Positions 1 through 11,382 of a stretch of 64,000 nt of DNA are shown piece by piece. Source of the stretch: Inonotus obliquus (taxonomy: Eukaryota > Basidiomycota > Agaricomycetes > Hymenochaetales > Hymenochaetaceae). The position numbers and the translations under genes were made by a program. Every line of letters starts with the position of its first letter. The first letter of the stretch is position 1. Under the pieces are notes generated by a model that saw only the letters and a list, made by a program, of their open reading frames with translations, ran no database searches and was not told the DNA's origin. Location of the stretch: NCBI GenBank assembly GCA_032164295.1, contig JAJHTX010000001.1, positions 124,001 through 188,000 on the forward strand, given 5' to 3'.

Positions 1-1790
1 TTTTCACGAAGAGAAAGTGGAAAGACGCCGGATGTCCTCTAGCCTATACGAGGCAATCGGTCTGCCGTCCAAGAGGATTTCACCACTAGTTGGGTCGGAC
101 AACCTCGAGAGGAACCGGACCATTGACGTCTTCCCGCTACCGTTGACTCCGACAATGACAATCAGTTGACCAGCCTTTATTGAGAGCGTTCCTTACTGTC
201 CCTGAGTATCTAAACGAGACATTCCCGCAGACGAACAGCTCAGCGACCTTATCAAGGGAAAGGTTACAGGCAGGCAGACGCACCGAAACTCGATCTCAGC
301 TCCGCGATGACTCTTGTTCTGATCGTACAGTGGGTATGGCATGTCTCCATCCCTGAACTTGTTCTCCACTTTCGCTAGCGAGTATAATTCTTTATGGTCC
401 GAAGATGGTCCGAGACATGCTGCGCGTTTGAGAGAAGTTGATACATCGAAAATCGAACAGCATCCGAGGTTTTTTGATCAAGACAAGGACATCCAACGTG
501 ACGCTAGTCGGATTCCATAAAACTCGGGACGCAAGAACGATCTATAGCGAAAAAAAGTAGCGAGTCAGAAAACTAGCTGATGAGTAAAATAGGACATACT
601 AGGGAAGTGTCCAAATTGAGCTCCGTCAGTGTTTCTGTATACTTGCGACGACGTCTTCCCCATTGTGTCATCGGCGATTCTGTATCCACGTCTCCAAGAA
701 ATATCCTATTGTTCTTGAATTCTGTTCTAACATTGGTCAATCTTTGATGGCAACATGTTCTAATAGTGGCAAAGGACCTCTTTTGATGTATTGTCCGAAG
801 TTGTTACTGATACGATCTTCCTGAAACTCGTCACTGAAGGCGATATGGTGCAAGTATGTCATACATCTGAAAGAGGAGTTACTACGGTGTTCCCTGGTTA
901 GCCAGAGTTGCCGTTGAATAAGATATATTGACCTACGCATATTCCACAGCGTTTCACTGAAACTCTCCAAGAGTGGGTGAACAAGGCCTGACGAGACTGC
1001 TAACACGAATGTAGAACTACTGCGTGCCATCCAACTCCGACACAACGGTAGCGGCATGAGTAGCTGTGTCCAAGAATTCATAGAATGCTTCCCAGGCCTC
1101 AGAACGTTGATATACAAAGTCCACCTTTATCCTACCCATTTTACTGCGCACTTCAGGATCTAGCCTCCGGAGTATTAGTAGCTTCCTTCATGACTTCGAA
1201 AGAACCAACCTTTTAGAGTGGAGAGATCGAACTTTAAAGCGGCTAATGATGTCTGTTCACTGGACTGAGGTAGCAGGCACCTCAAAGCGGCACTTACAGT
1301 ACATGGATTTCTCTAAGAAGTGAAACTTCACCCGTGCGTGCAGAACAGCGGTGGATCGGAACCTAAATACACCCGACGATACAGTCGCCCAATTAATGCA
1401 TGAAGTCGGCTGTAAGTTTACTTACCCCGCCTCTGATATGTAATCAGAAAGAAGAGCTGTCGCTATTCTATATGCTAGAGCCTTCATGATTGGGTAGGAT
1501 CCCACTTGTCCACTCTGCAAACTATGTATACTCTAGGCACAGAGTCAGAAAAGGCTCTGAAGAAGTGAATACAGCTGTACCGCACTGAGAAGACGACTGG
1601 AGTAGTATAACTCGAGCGTCTGAGATGTCGTCTTCCAGAAACATAGATTTTGATAATGAAATAAATCGACCCGATGCGGTAGATCTCCCTCAGAAGTAAC
1701 TCGCGGTGCGAATCCCGGAAAGCTTCTGGCACTTCCGATTCCAGTCTTTTTGTTCTCTGCAGTTGGTACAACTTAGCGCGATAGGACGGG
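1..1790 (-). pseudogene. Relic of an ABC transporter (TMD-NBD half type), cut by window start
   Basis: Read on the minus strand, the first 190 bases encode an ATP-binding domain start with a clear Walker A (GVNGSGKTS) followed by LSRLSDPTSGEILLDGRPI. Just upstream lie AKVENKFRDGDMPYPLYDQ and NVSFRYSGT, the usual linker before the NBD in fungal ABC exporters. Further upstream (about 740-1120) is SDEFQEDRISNNFGQYIKR, typical of the transmembrane-domain coupling region, and near 1620 a membrane-like LELYYSSRLLSAVQ. These blocks lie in different frames. The step between RNAL and SIKAGQ near 190 cannot be an intron (only 22 nt between a possible donor and acceptor), so a small deletion is likely. 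Signature, Walker B and the end of the gene lie outside the window. I infer a decayed gene. The N-terminal limit is approximate. Confidence 0.55.
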
Positions 1791-2867
1791 ACGGGAAAGA
1801 TTTCAACATACCTTTCCCAACTTCCTCACGCGGATAAAGCAGGGATATTAAACTTGCCCAGAGTTGCGCAAACGCTTGTGGACAATCGCTTACCCACACG
1901 GGCACAACTGGACTCTCATTCACGACTACTGTCCATATACCGAGTTGAACATGGATGCGCTTGCTGTTCGCCTTCATCTGGGAGTTGAAAGAGGGGTGGG
2001 TGGTTTCTAGTGCCACAATCGCCCATAGGTCCTCGAGTTTTATGAAGACATGCATTGCGGGACGTATATATAGGATGGTAGGTGCGAAGCATTCCAAATA
2101 CAGTCGCTAATCACCGCGGACGGGTACGATCCTGAGAGCTGACTCACTCAATCACTACGCGACTTACATGCTCTATGAGTCGTCCCTCTCCAGAAAGTAA
2201 GCTCAACATCATCTAGACTTACCATCCGGCTAACACGGTGAACCAGTGTACCTTCGAACATCGCCGCTACCTTCCCTACGGCGAGAAGCCACGTCCAGTT
2301 GCCATGTTCTCCACTCGGGAGCCGCGTCCCCAATCCGCGCGTAGTTGCCGCCATCGGAGTTGGGAAAACGGTGGGTCTCTTGCGCTGTCTAAGGAAGCTG
2401 TGTTGTGGTCCCTGGCTCTATTGTGCGATTCCTGCCTTCTCTACCCGTTTAACCCTCATGATCTCCGCTCGAGAGCCTGGTCTACGCCTACGTATAGGTA
2501 TCCAGAAGAGCACCGCCGTAGAGTTTGGAAATCGGGGCCCCTCTTCTGTGAGCTATGATGGATTGATCCTTGTTGAGTGAGGATTGCTATAGGATGTACA
2601 CAGGTGACTGAAAGGTGTGTTTGAATCACTTTGAATGGAGCGGAGTTTGTATTGCGTTAGTAACTTTTATGATCGCACTTCATTGGACAAAGGAAAATTA
2701 GACAAACTATTTGCTTGGGAAGCTCAGGGGGCAAATTGGTAGCCAGACTCATACATACAAAGTAAAAGAAATGCAGTCCAATAAGATCGTGACATTGATG
2801 TGACAGTAACGGTTTTCTGGAGACGTTCGCCGATCGTACTAGTGAAGCCTCATTCACGGAAGCAACC
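1791..2867. other. Gap without supportable gene
   Basis: Only short overlapping open frames on both strands, without family motifs or consistent splice signals. The last part before 2868 is presumably the promoter and 5' UTR of the peroxiredoxin-like gene. Confidence 0.4.
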
Positions 2868-3919
2868 ATGACGGACAACCATACGAATCCTAGTCAAAGC
2901 ACTACTATCCCAAGCGCCGAACTCATAGAAGCAGCGGTCCGATTGAAAATATTCGATAGCAAAGGAAACGAGGTGCCTTTTGGTGATCTTTTTACTTCAT
3001 CCAAGACCGTTGTTGTTTTCACCCGTGAGTACTAGTAGTATCTTATTCGTTCTCATCTCATCTAGTGAATACACGGTGATGTTGACCGAAATCTCGACAC
3101 GGCGCAGGTCACTTCTTTTGCGGAGTAACACCAATCTTCATTCCCGGAGCAGCTGATTTACTGACGTCCCGCTCTATTCTAGACTTGTCAAGTATGCTTG
3201 ACCCAGAAACCTTGATCTGTCACCAATAGGGCGGCTGATGCTCTTCTGTATAGGCATATGTCGCTCAGCTTGCGAATGTACCACAAGAGTCTCTTTCAGA
3301 TGCCAACGTCAAGATTACTGTAATCGGATGCGGCGGTTGGGAATTGATCGATAACTATAAGAGTAAGTCCAGTCAAATAAAACATCTACGGCCTTATTAA
3401 ATTCTGCACATAAGAGAGCACAGGTTTCTTGGGAGATACGTTCGCGGACCCGTCTCGAGAGCTTTTCCGCAAGCTGGGTATGACAAAGGAAACTACAGGT
3501 AGGACGCCTCCCGGTCAGCAGAAGCGTAGTTATGTCCCTGCATTCGTGCCGAATGTCTTGAGGAGCATCTGGGTAAGTTTCGTTGCCTTACACATGAACC
3601 ACTTATGATTGAATGAGCCATGCGAAGAATGGAGTAGTCTTGCACCCAACCCAGTTTGCGTTGGGTAAGGCAGGGAACATCTCGCAGCTTGGTGGAGAGT
3701 TCGTCTTTGGTCCTGGTATGGTACCCTTTTATTCGCCCAAACACAGGTCTGCTGAGCACCTTTACGAAGGAAATGCCTGTGACTTTGCTCATTTGATGGA
3801 GCACACAGAAGACCGTAAGATTGGTTGACAAAGAACGCTTAGAATATATACTTACGGCAATCATCTCTGTAGATGTCGAGGTATCAGACCTGATGAAAGC
3901 TGCTGGAATCAAAATGTAG
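2868..3919 (+). CDS. Peroxiredoxin-like protein (AhpC/TSA, PRXL2/FAM213-like), 7 exons
   Basis: Proposed exons 2868-3024, 3108-3124, 3254-3362, 3424-3572, 3628-3715, 3770-3814 and 3873-3919 give 203 aa with consistent phase. The protein reads KIFDSKGNEVPFGDLF, then VVVFTRHFFCG, the nucleophile loop of thioredoxin-fold peroxiredoxin-like proteins, then VIGCGGWELIDNYK, GNISQLGGEFVFGPG and a C-terminal MEHTEDHVEVSDLMKAAGI. This order matches fungal AhpC/TSA-like proteins related to PRXL2, probably cytosolic thiol antioxidants; the exact substrate is unknown. In this model the Cys of HFFCG is followed by AYVAQ, so the second Cys of a CGxC pair is missing. Exon 2 has only 17 nt, and two introns end in AAG. 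The TAG stop overlaps the target-site duplication of the retroelement insert that follows. Confidence 0.8.
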
Positions 3920-3930
3920 TCGCTTCTATT
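3918..3930 (+). repeat. Left target-site duplication of the insert
   Basis: The 13-mer AGTCGCTTCTATT occurs here and again exactly after the poly(A) at 4672-4684. The left copy starts inside the stop codon of the peroxiredoxin-like gene. Confidence 0.85.
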
Positions 3931-4671
3931 TAGGTCCTGGCTAGGACGCTAAACTGGCCGCCCACCACGCGTCCGCCTGCACACTACACCGAATGGGCCG
4001 AGGATAGAAACCTCGGACCCCTTGCGGACTGGCTGAAGGAAACCACACCTTTCTTCATCACGGACCGAGCCTCCGCCGAGGCCATAGCCTCGGCGTACGC
4101 GCGGATGGAAGAAGAGGGCCTGGACACTCGCGACGACCACATAGACTTAGGGATCGCACGCAACTACGCTCAAGAGGAACTGGGACCAGAGGCGGAGACG
4201 CCTCTGGAATGGGCACGGCAACTCACAAGGTCAGATTCTTAATTGTTTATGACTCGGTTATGTTTCCCTCTCCCCCGTTAATACTATCCCCTCCACACTC
4301 CTATCTTACCTGTTTCCCTTATTTTCTTAATCTCCAATTTTCTTCTAAGTCGTATGTTTATATGATTATGACCGGCCCTAAACAAACTTTTCCGAAACGG
4401 GCAATTTGTCGTAAATAACTTTATTAGACTTATCTAAGTCTACAGTATATACATTCAAAATTAGTTTCTGTTATTCCTTCTAATTCCCCTACCTCCCCAG
4501 CGTCGCGCCCTTTAGTCCTTTCTTTAGAGCACCATACTACTACCTTTTTCTCTGCTTTTCTTACTTCACCACTCTTAGAGTTCACACCACCACGTAGATT
4601 TTGTCTGCCGCGCACTTGTAACTAGAATTACTGACGCGCGTAATAAATACATTTAAAAAAAAAAAAAAAAA
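3931..4671 (+). mobile_element. 5'-truncated, poly(A)-tailed retrotransposed insert (LINE-like)
   Basis: A 741-bp segment is bounded by a perfect 13-bp direct repeat and ends in about 17-18 A residues, the hallmark of target-primed reverse transcription by a non-LTR retrotransposon. It opens directly inside a coding frame, so it is 5'-truncated: the frame runs from 3934 to a stop at about 4240 and includes RTLNWPPTTRPPAHYTEWAE, ADWLKETTPFFITDRAS and QEELGPEAETPLEWARQL. This part is clearly richer in GC than the host genes. It is followed by about 400 bp of pyrimidine-rich, AT-rich 3' UTR. I do not recognise the protein piece; it could be the end of a LINE polyprotein or a retrocopied host mRNA. 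The perfect repeat suggests a fairly recent event. Confidence 0.8.
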
Positions 4672-4684
4672 AGTCGCTTCTATT
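4672..4684 (+). repeat. Right target-site duplication of the insert
   Basis: Second copy of AGTCGCTTCTATT, immediately 3' of the A tract. The sequence then continues into what was originally the 3' flank of the peroxiredoxin-like gene and the promoter of the CCT3 gene. Confidence 0.85.
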
Positions 4685-4812
4685 AATATCATTTGCTTAT
4701 AATATGTATGTGTAATCGTGAGAATTATTGACCAAAAGAGGGAAGCAGAAGCGTCGCGTTTCCAGACAGACAGACAGCATTCACTCTGTTCACTTTCTTT
4801 ACCACAAAAATC

Positions 4813-6777
4813 ATGGCAGCCACAGCAGGTCCAGGGCTTCCCGTTCTCGTAATGAGTGAGCTTGGAATTTCCTGTGCTATATACTTGCCCTTATCCGATG
4901 TCGGTAGACACCGCGCCCGAGCGCCAGTCTGGGCGAAAAGCCCAAATATCTAACATAACTGCTGCAAAGGCATGTCTTCCTCTTTTTGCTCCACTGTATT
5001 CTCCTCATGCATATTTAGACGGTGGCAGACGTTATTCGAACATGTCTTGGTCCAAAAGCGATGCTCAAGATGATCCTCGATCCCATGGGTGGGATTCTGT
5101 AAGATCTTGTCCACTGGGCCAATGGCTGGTACTAACGCTCTTTGCAAGCCTGACGAATGACGGGAATGCTATCTTAAGAGAGATTGAGGTTGCACATCCC
5201 GCTGCAAAAAACATGATCGAGTTGAGCCGGACACAAGACGAGGAGTGTGGGGATGGGACGACCAGCGTCATCATACTTGGTGCATTTTCTACGCTGTAGA
5301 GATGAATGCTTTGACTCATACTCTTATTGCAGCTGGTGAAATCCTTGCACATTCCCTTCAACCATTAGAACGAAGCACACATCCAGTGGTAATCATCTCC
5401 GCCTTCAATAAAGCGTTAAAAGAGGCACTCGATGTGATCGAACGGATATCCATTCCTATCGACACGTCGAATGATGATGACATGCTCGCACTCATCAAGA
5501 CGTCCATAGGGACAAAATTCGTTGTACGCTGGTCTGAGCTCATGTGCAAACTTGCATTGCAAGCAGTTCGAACGGTCACTCAAAGCGACTCAGGCGTGAC
5601 CTCTGTGGACATCAAAAGGTATGCTCGTGTAGAGAAGATACCTGGCGGAGAGATTGAGGAGTCGCGCGTGCTGAGTGGTGTTATGCTCAATAAGGATGTC
5701 ACCCACCCAAAGATGCGTCGGCGGATTGAGAAGCCACGGATCATCCTACTTGACTGCCCTTTGGAGTACAAAAAGGGCGAGAGTCAGACGAACATCGAGA
5801 TTACGAGGGAGGAGGACTGGAATCGTGTGTTGGAGATCGAAGAGGAACAGGTCAAGGCGATGAGCGAGAAACTCATCGAATTCAAACCTGATATTATCTT
5901 CACTGAGAAGGGCGTATCCGATCTCGCACAGCACTACCTGCTGAAAGCGAACATCACTGCGATCCGTCGAGTGCGAAAATCAGACAATAACCGTATTGCG
6001 CGAGCTGTAGGTGCGACAATTGTCAATCGTGTCGAAGACCTGCGAGAGTCAGACATCGGAACGAAATGCGGGTTGTTCCACATTGACAAAATTGGCGATG
6101 AATACTTCACGTTCCTCACCGAATGCGAGCAGCCAAAAGCTTGCACTATTCTCCTGCGCGGGCCGTCAAAGGATATCCTAAACGAGATTGATAGAAACCT
6201 TGCAGATGCGATGTCCGTAGCACGGAATGCGGTGTTCAACCCACGCCTTGCGCCCGGAGGTGGGGCAACTGAGATGGCAATCAGCGTTGTCCTGCATCAG
6301 AAAGCAAGAAGTATCGTTGGCGTTGAAGGGCTGCCGTTCCGCGCTGTTGCAGATGCGATGGAAGTCATCCCACGGACACTTGTGCAGAATGCCGGTGGGA
6401 ACGCTATCAGGGTGCTCACTGAACTAAGGGCACGTCGTTATCTCTTGATGTTCGTTTGTGTCTTAACGTGGTCATTGTTCTTTCCGTAGGCTAAACATGT
6501 TGCCGGTGAACACTCTTGGGGTATAAATGGTGATACTGGCAAGATCGTCGACATGAAGACTTATGGATTGTACGAGTCCGCCAGCGTCAAGGTAAAGTTT
6601 CTATCTGAACTCTTTGACCTCGAAATGGTTAATTATCTGTCACTTTCTCAGGTCCAAATACTAAAGACCGCTATCGAGGCAGCTAAAATGCTGCTTCGAG
6701 TGGATGATGTTGTTCAGGCCGTACGCAAGGACAGGGGGCAACAGGAACAACCAATGCCGGAGGAGATGCAAGAATGA
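4813..6777 (+). CDS. CCT3: Chaperonin TRiC/CCT subunit gamma, 7 exons
   Basis: Exons 4813-4855, 4908-4969, 5019-5098, 5149-5279, 5333-6429, 6490-6591 and 6652-6777 give 546 aa, the normal length of CCT gamma. The subunit sits in the eight-membered cytosolic chaperonin ring that folds actin and tubulin. Visible family blocks are [31 protein letters not shown], the ATP-hydrolysis motif GDGTTSV near residue 97, [64 protein letters not shown] and [22 protein letters not shown] and the C-terminal [17 protein letters not shown] identify gamma rather than another subunit. Two introns (4970-5018 and 6430-6489) need GC donors (AAAG/GCATGT and AAGG/GCACGT) to keep frame and family alignment. No internal stop remains. 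Confidence 0.95.
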
Positions 6778-7066
6778 TCATGATGTATCTCAAACAAAAT
6801 GTCGTATTGATATATGTGAATGGTACAACTTGAAGCGACGCTATTCGTGATTGTGACTGTGACTGATGGCGTGACACTCGTGTAATGGCGTGAGAATTTG
6901 AATAATTATGGATCAGGCAAGGGCAAGGCAAAGACGCTTGCTCTGTGGCAATGCTCACCATCTCATAGCGGCCACTAGCAAGGAATCAGCCCCCCTCTAA
7001 GACGGAAAGCCCGTACTGTTTCTTGCCGCTGTTGACTCACCGCTGCCTGTGGCAGTTCCAACCACT

Positions 7067-9580
7067 ATGAGCTCGAAGGCAGGGGAAGTGGACTCAGGAG
7101 ACGCCAGTCCCGAGACGTCCACTAACTGCGCCCAGGCTGTATCACGCTCGCGGAAGCGGCGACGATCTTCGTCTCCTTTGGACAATCGTGGCGGGAAGAG
7201 GAAACAATTGGAAAGGCTACCTCCAAGCGTCTTGCTCCTCGCGCTTCCAGGACTACTTGCAGTTCCGCCTAATCATAGGCAAAAGGTTCCTTGTTACCAG
7301 TTGTCACTTGCCGCACTTCGCAGGTGTGTTGCACTCGGAGGACTCTCGCCGGACGTTGAGTGTCGAGCATGGACGGCAATTGCGGAGTTGGGCTTGAAAC
7401 TTGTACGCGCGGGCTGGACACAGGCAGATCACTTTCCGTGGGCAAGAGGATTGGATTTGGAGGTGAGCCTCCTGTTTGTACGGCGTCCTTGTCACATATC
7501 TTACGTTCCATACAGGTCGAAAATGCAATTGGAAAAGGTCTCCTCATCTCTCAACAGAACCCTTCATTAGCCGTCTATAAACAGAACTTGATCCTCTTAC
7601 ACTCCCGCCTTGCACATTGGCAGAAGAATGAAAAGCACTCTCGATCACTTCTTAAACGTCTCGTATCGACTTTCGCTGTGCCGATGAAATTCGAAGTCGT
7701 CATGACACCACCATGGATTGTCTACTCTACTCATCTTACCGGAGTGTCACAAGCACTGGGGCTTACACCACCTGACCTCAAGACTGCTTTCAACACCATT
7801 CAAGAACTTTTGTCCGCATCTGAAGCATATGTAGACCCGCCTGTAACGCTGCTAACGCATATATTGCGTTTGCGTACGCTCGTCGATGCAGGAATGTGGG
7901 ATGCTATTGGAGAATCGCTTGCTCTTGCGGAGTCCGCGCTTGGGATGGCATACAATGATGCTCCCTCAGAGAAGGGCAAGGAGAAGGCAAGGGATGAGTT
8001 CGTGAGCTTTGACGATCCGTTCGAGGCGGCTATGGCTGTGCATACACTCCTCATGGGCGTTGTCTACTATACGCACCTAGGCCAGGCGAAGTATTCTTCG
8101 CCTCGTCTGTCGCACTTGCATGCACTCCTCGACTCGGATGTCTTGGGCATGTTCCCGAGCGGCACTATTGACGTACGTTTTGCTCCTAAATTCAACAGCT
8201 TATATCTGAGTATTTCTTTTTCATAGATTAAGCTTTCTCATGGACCTCCACTTACTCTCAAATGCACCCACCCTCGCGTACTATATCATCTCGCTTACCT
8301 TGTAAGTAGTGTTTCGAAACGAGATGCTGTCGGACGGAAGCCGAAACGGAAGGTATTCGCCTGTGAGGGATTGAATGTATGGGAGAAGGAGGTGAAGAAG
8401 GAAATACTTCGTAGGTCACGTTTACTAACATTTCTTTATTCACCTGTTTATGGTTTTTCAGTAAATCCCTGGGCTGAACTTCGAGAAGCTGAGGAGATAG
8501 ACGAACGGATGGTGAAGCTGAGGGCGGATCTTCTTTCGGAACTGGTTGCTGTAAGTTTTGACATTTATTTATGTCTGCAAGTTTCGTAAGCCTATCTTCA
8601 TAGGTCTGTATAATGAGGAGCGAGTTTGAAGATGCTTCAGCGGTGATTGATTCCTTGAGAATATTGATTGTTGCTGTACTGACAAGCACCCGACTAGCAT
8701 CTAAACACGTTGATTGCTCATGCTCGTACTTTCAAACTGTTCAACACCTATTCTGCCCGCATAACGCTACACCATGCGCACCTCGCTCACGCGCTCGGTG
8801 ATGTCGTCCGCGCGTCCCAGTGCTACGCTGTTGCTGCACATCTAGCTGCGGAGGGGACCTTCGTGAATGTATCTGCACGAGCTGGTGGACTGGCATTGCG
8901 AATAGTTCATGGTGAAGGAAATAGGCCGGACCTTGAATGGGAGGGCGAGGTTAAGTCTGTCGTGGAATCATGTCGCGGAATGGGTGGTACACTTGAGGCG
9001 ATTGGACACGTGTTGCAGGCATGCTTGTCTACAGAGATCCTTACTGCCAAGTACGTCGGCTTTCTTCTTAGATTGCAATATAATCACAATATTCTCTACC
9101 CAGGTCTCACCTGAAGTCTGCTCTCGACCTGGCATCAAATGCACAAGATAATCACCTACGTGCTCTAGTTCTTGCTTTGATTTCTGCTCTGTATCTGCGT
9201 ACTGCCGAGAAGCACTCAAGGCAAATGCTGGAGACGTGTGCGCAGCTTGCTGCCGGTCTCGGGGCAACACCCAAGGGACCAAAGGACGATGCTCAAGCGA
9301 GCAGTAGCTCTAGCCTTACTAAAAATGGACAAGACTCTGCATCCATATCCGTCGGTAACGCCCCTCTTGGTTTGTGGGTCGGTCAGCGATTCCTCGGTGT
9401 GTGCTACTCTACATGCATGTCATTAGGATGATTCTGATATCCGTCATAATATATTCAGAAATATACAGACAGGAAGGAAGCGAGGCCAAGGCGCAGAAGC
9501 AAGAAGCGATTAATGCTCGGCTCGCAGCCGCCGTCGAGAGCCTCTCCACCCGACGGAAAGCAGTCCTCGGAGAGCCCTAG
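7067..9580 (+). CDS. MAU2: Cohesin loading factor subunit Mau2/Scc4, 8 exons
   Basis: Exons 7067-7462, 7516-8172, 8227-8410, 8462-8550, 8604-8642, 8698-9050, 9104-9396 and 9459-9580 give 710 aa in consistent phase. The product is an all-helical TPR-like superhelix. Fungal Mau2/Scc4 hallmarks are visible: LSLAALRRCVALGGLSPDVE near the N-terminus, ENAIGKGLLISQQNPSL, and late TYSARITLHHAHLAHALGD and LGLWVGQRFLEIYRQEG. With Scc2/NIPBL it loads cohesin on chromatin; Mau2 holds the Scc2 N-terminus. The N-terminal 60 residues (SRSRKRRRSSS) look like a basic, disordered nuclear-targeting segment. I chose ATG 7067, the first ATG in the frame; upstream there is only an in-frame GTG. The 39-nt fifth exon is small but keeps the frame. 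Confidence 0.85.
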
Positions 9581-10100
9581 TGAACTGAAGTATTATTCCT
9601 TCCCTGTTCACTTTCTCTTTATTATTGAATTCATTCATACCACTGTTATTTCATGCTCTTCACCAAGGGCAACTGAGGCCATTCGGGTTTTAAACTGTCT
9701 ACTAAGCTCACAAAGCATTGCTGACCGACTCTATTTCTTCCTACCTGGTGCTCTATTGCTCCTTCACCTTTCTGCAACTTTGCTCATGGTACTCGTCGAA
9801 TATCCTTTCCCATTCCGTGCTGTTTCAAGATGTCGCTTTATACTTTATCAGGACACACCATAATGTAAAATTTATTGCATTTTCCATTTTCTTTGTGATA
9901 AATCATCGTAGTATAGATCATGTTCCTCCTACGGACAAGCTATAAACCTGTATTCTAACAGATTAGATAGCCCTAAAAGAAACAGCTCAATCTGTCTTTA
10001 AATTTGTCTCTTAACACATTGCTGCTCGCTTCGATTCACATTCACGTGCGTGAACGTGGATCATGAACTTCGAAACTTGCGTCTGCTACTCACCCTGATC
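9581..10100. other. Intergenic gap with ATG101 promoter
   Basis: No gene seen. The stretch holds the 3' UTR of MAU2 and the promoter of ATG101, including a CACGTG site described separately. Confidence 0.5.
10042..10056. promoter_or_regulatory. CACGTG (E-box) within an inverted repeat
   Basis: About 50 bp upstream of the ATG101 start lies TTCACGTGCGTGAA, two 6-bp arms (TTCACG/CGTGAA) around TG, containing CACGTG, the core bound by bHLH factors such as Cbf1/Pho4. Position and symmetry suggest a binding site. Function is inferred only. Confidence 0.3.
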
Positions 10101-11060
10101 ATGGAAAACACGACGCCCATAATAACAATTGATCTCGTTCGTCCTCTTCGTCTTGCTGGACAGTAAGAAGGAATGCTTAGGTTTCTCTGTCTCTCGACTT
10201 GGTTTCACACCAGGTCCTAGAGAGGCTAACGACCAAAGACGTGCTAAAGGGGCTATTGCATGCTATACTCTTTCATCGACTGTTCGGGACGATTAAACCA
10301 CAGAGCTTGGAGGTACTTGATATTACTGTGGTAGGATGTCGCAAGTCTCTCGTGCACGTCGCCTTGCTGACAACTATCTTACTGGTGATAATGTTGTCTG
10401 ATCCGGATCGCGATGCGGATAGCCAGGCGTGAAAGACGCACAGGTGGAACAGCTTATTGAGGATAAAGTTGATGCATTCTGGAAGGGTGTAGAAAATGGA
10501 ACGAACAAGCGAGGGCAGGTGAGTGTCGGCTGTCTTCCGTTTGCTGCTTAACCCGTGTGTTGATTCGTGCGTATCACCCTGAAAGATTACAGTGACATTT
10601 TCGGAGAAGAGACAGCAGAAGAGGACTGGGATGTTATACATATTTAGTACTACAGAGGTGCGCTCAAGTCGCTTCTTGCTGTCTATTCGCATTGTGTCGA
10701 CATGTCACCTAACAGGAGGAAGTTCCTTGGGAGAAATGGTACGCTTTTCATCTCAATCGCTTTCACCTGTGCCCCCTTCACTTCTTGATTCCATAGGATA
10801 ATCAATGCTGAAGTGCGACACCCCAAGTCTGATCGAGGTGCGTGTTTATTCGAGTGTGCAACGCATCGACTGATATTTACTTGTCGGAAGACCGAAATAC
10901 ATCCTTATCGACGATGGTTTCCGACGCTCTATTTACCATTTTAAAGTACACCTCGTCCGAGCGCGGACGTGCTGCTGTACCACCCATAACGAACTCGTCC
11001 GGGATTAGTCCATTTCCGTTCAAGATCAGCGTGAGGGTTGCGGGCGTTGAGGTTGGATAG
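10101..11060 (+). CDS. ATG101: Autophagy-related protein 101, 7 exons
   Basis: Exons 10101-10136, 10214-10337, 10427-10518, 10586-10657, 10716-10738, 10797-10837 and 10891-11060 give 185 aa with consistent phase. The HORMA-fold protein Atg101 pairs with Atg13 in the Atg1/ULK initiation complex in fungi other than budding yeasts and in animals. Diagnostic blocks are KDVLKGLLHAILFHRLFG, EDKVDAFWKGVENG, the strand TVTFSEKRQ, EEVPWEKWIINAEVRHP (the WF/PWE region) and the C-terminal SSGISPFPFKISV. The length fits the family. The second intron's donor (after GTAGGAT) is the least certain; the chosen one yields VVGCVKDAQVEQLIEDK, one residue longer than typical. Two acceptors are AAG. Confidence 0.85.
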
Positions 11061-11382
11061 GTTTCGCGTCGCGGTGTGTGAAGATGGCAGCGCATACTGG
11101 ATTTGTGCCATTGAAACCCACCGCATCCGCTCCCTTTCCAATACGCTCATTATTGTGTAGTTTTTATATAATCTAGTCATGTAATCTAGAGGCAGCAACA
11201 GTTGTACAGTTAATGATATACTCTACAGTTTACGAGCACAGACTCGGCATGACGGTACACGGCTCGGTGAATGCCGGCGAGAGATCGACGCTCTTCAACT
11301 TACACTCTGGTCCGTTTTGTTGGTGTCTATCACAACTCCCGAATTATAGCTACGGCCGAACTGGCTTTTCTCGCAGTTAGCT

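Noticed and set aside
2238..2580. Two overlapping + frames of about 100 codons
   Set aside because: No motif, no splice context, and overlapping frames both open by chance. The GVGKT string is not in a P-loop context.
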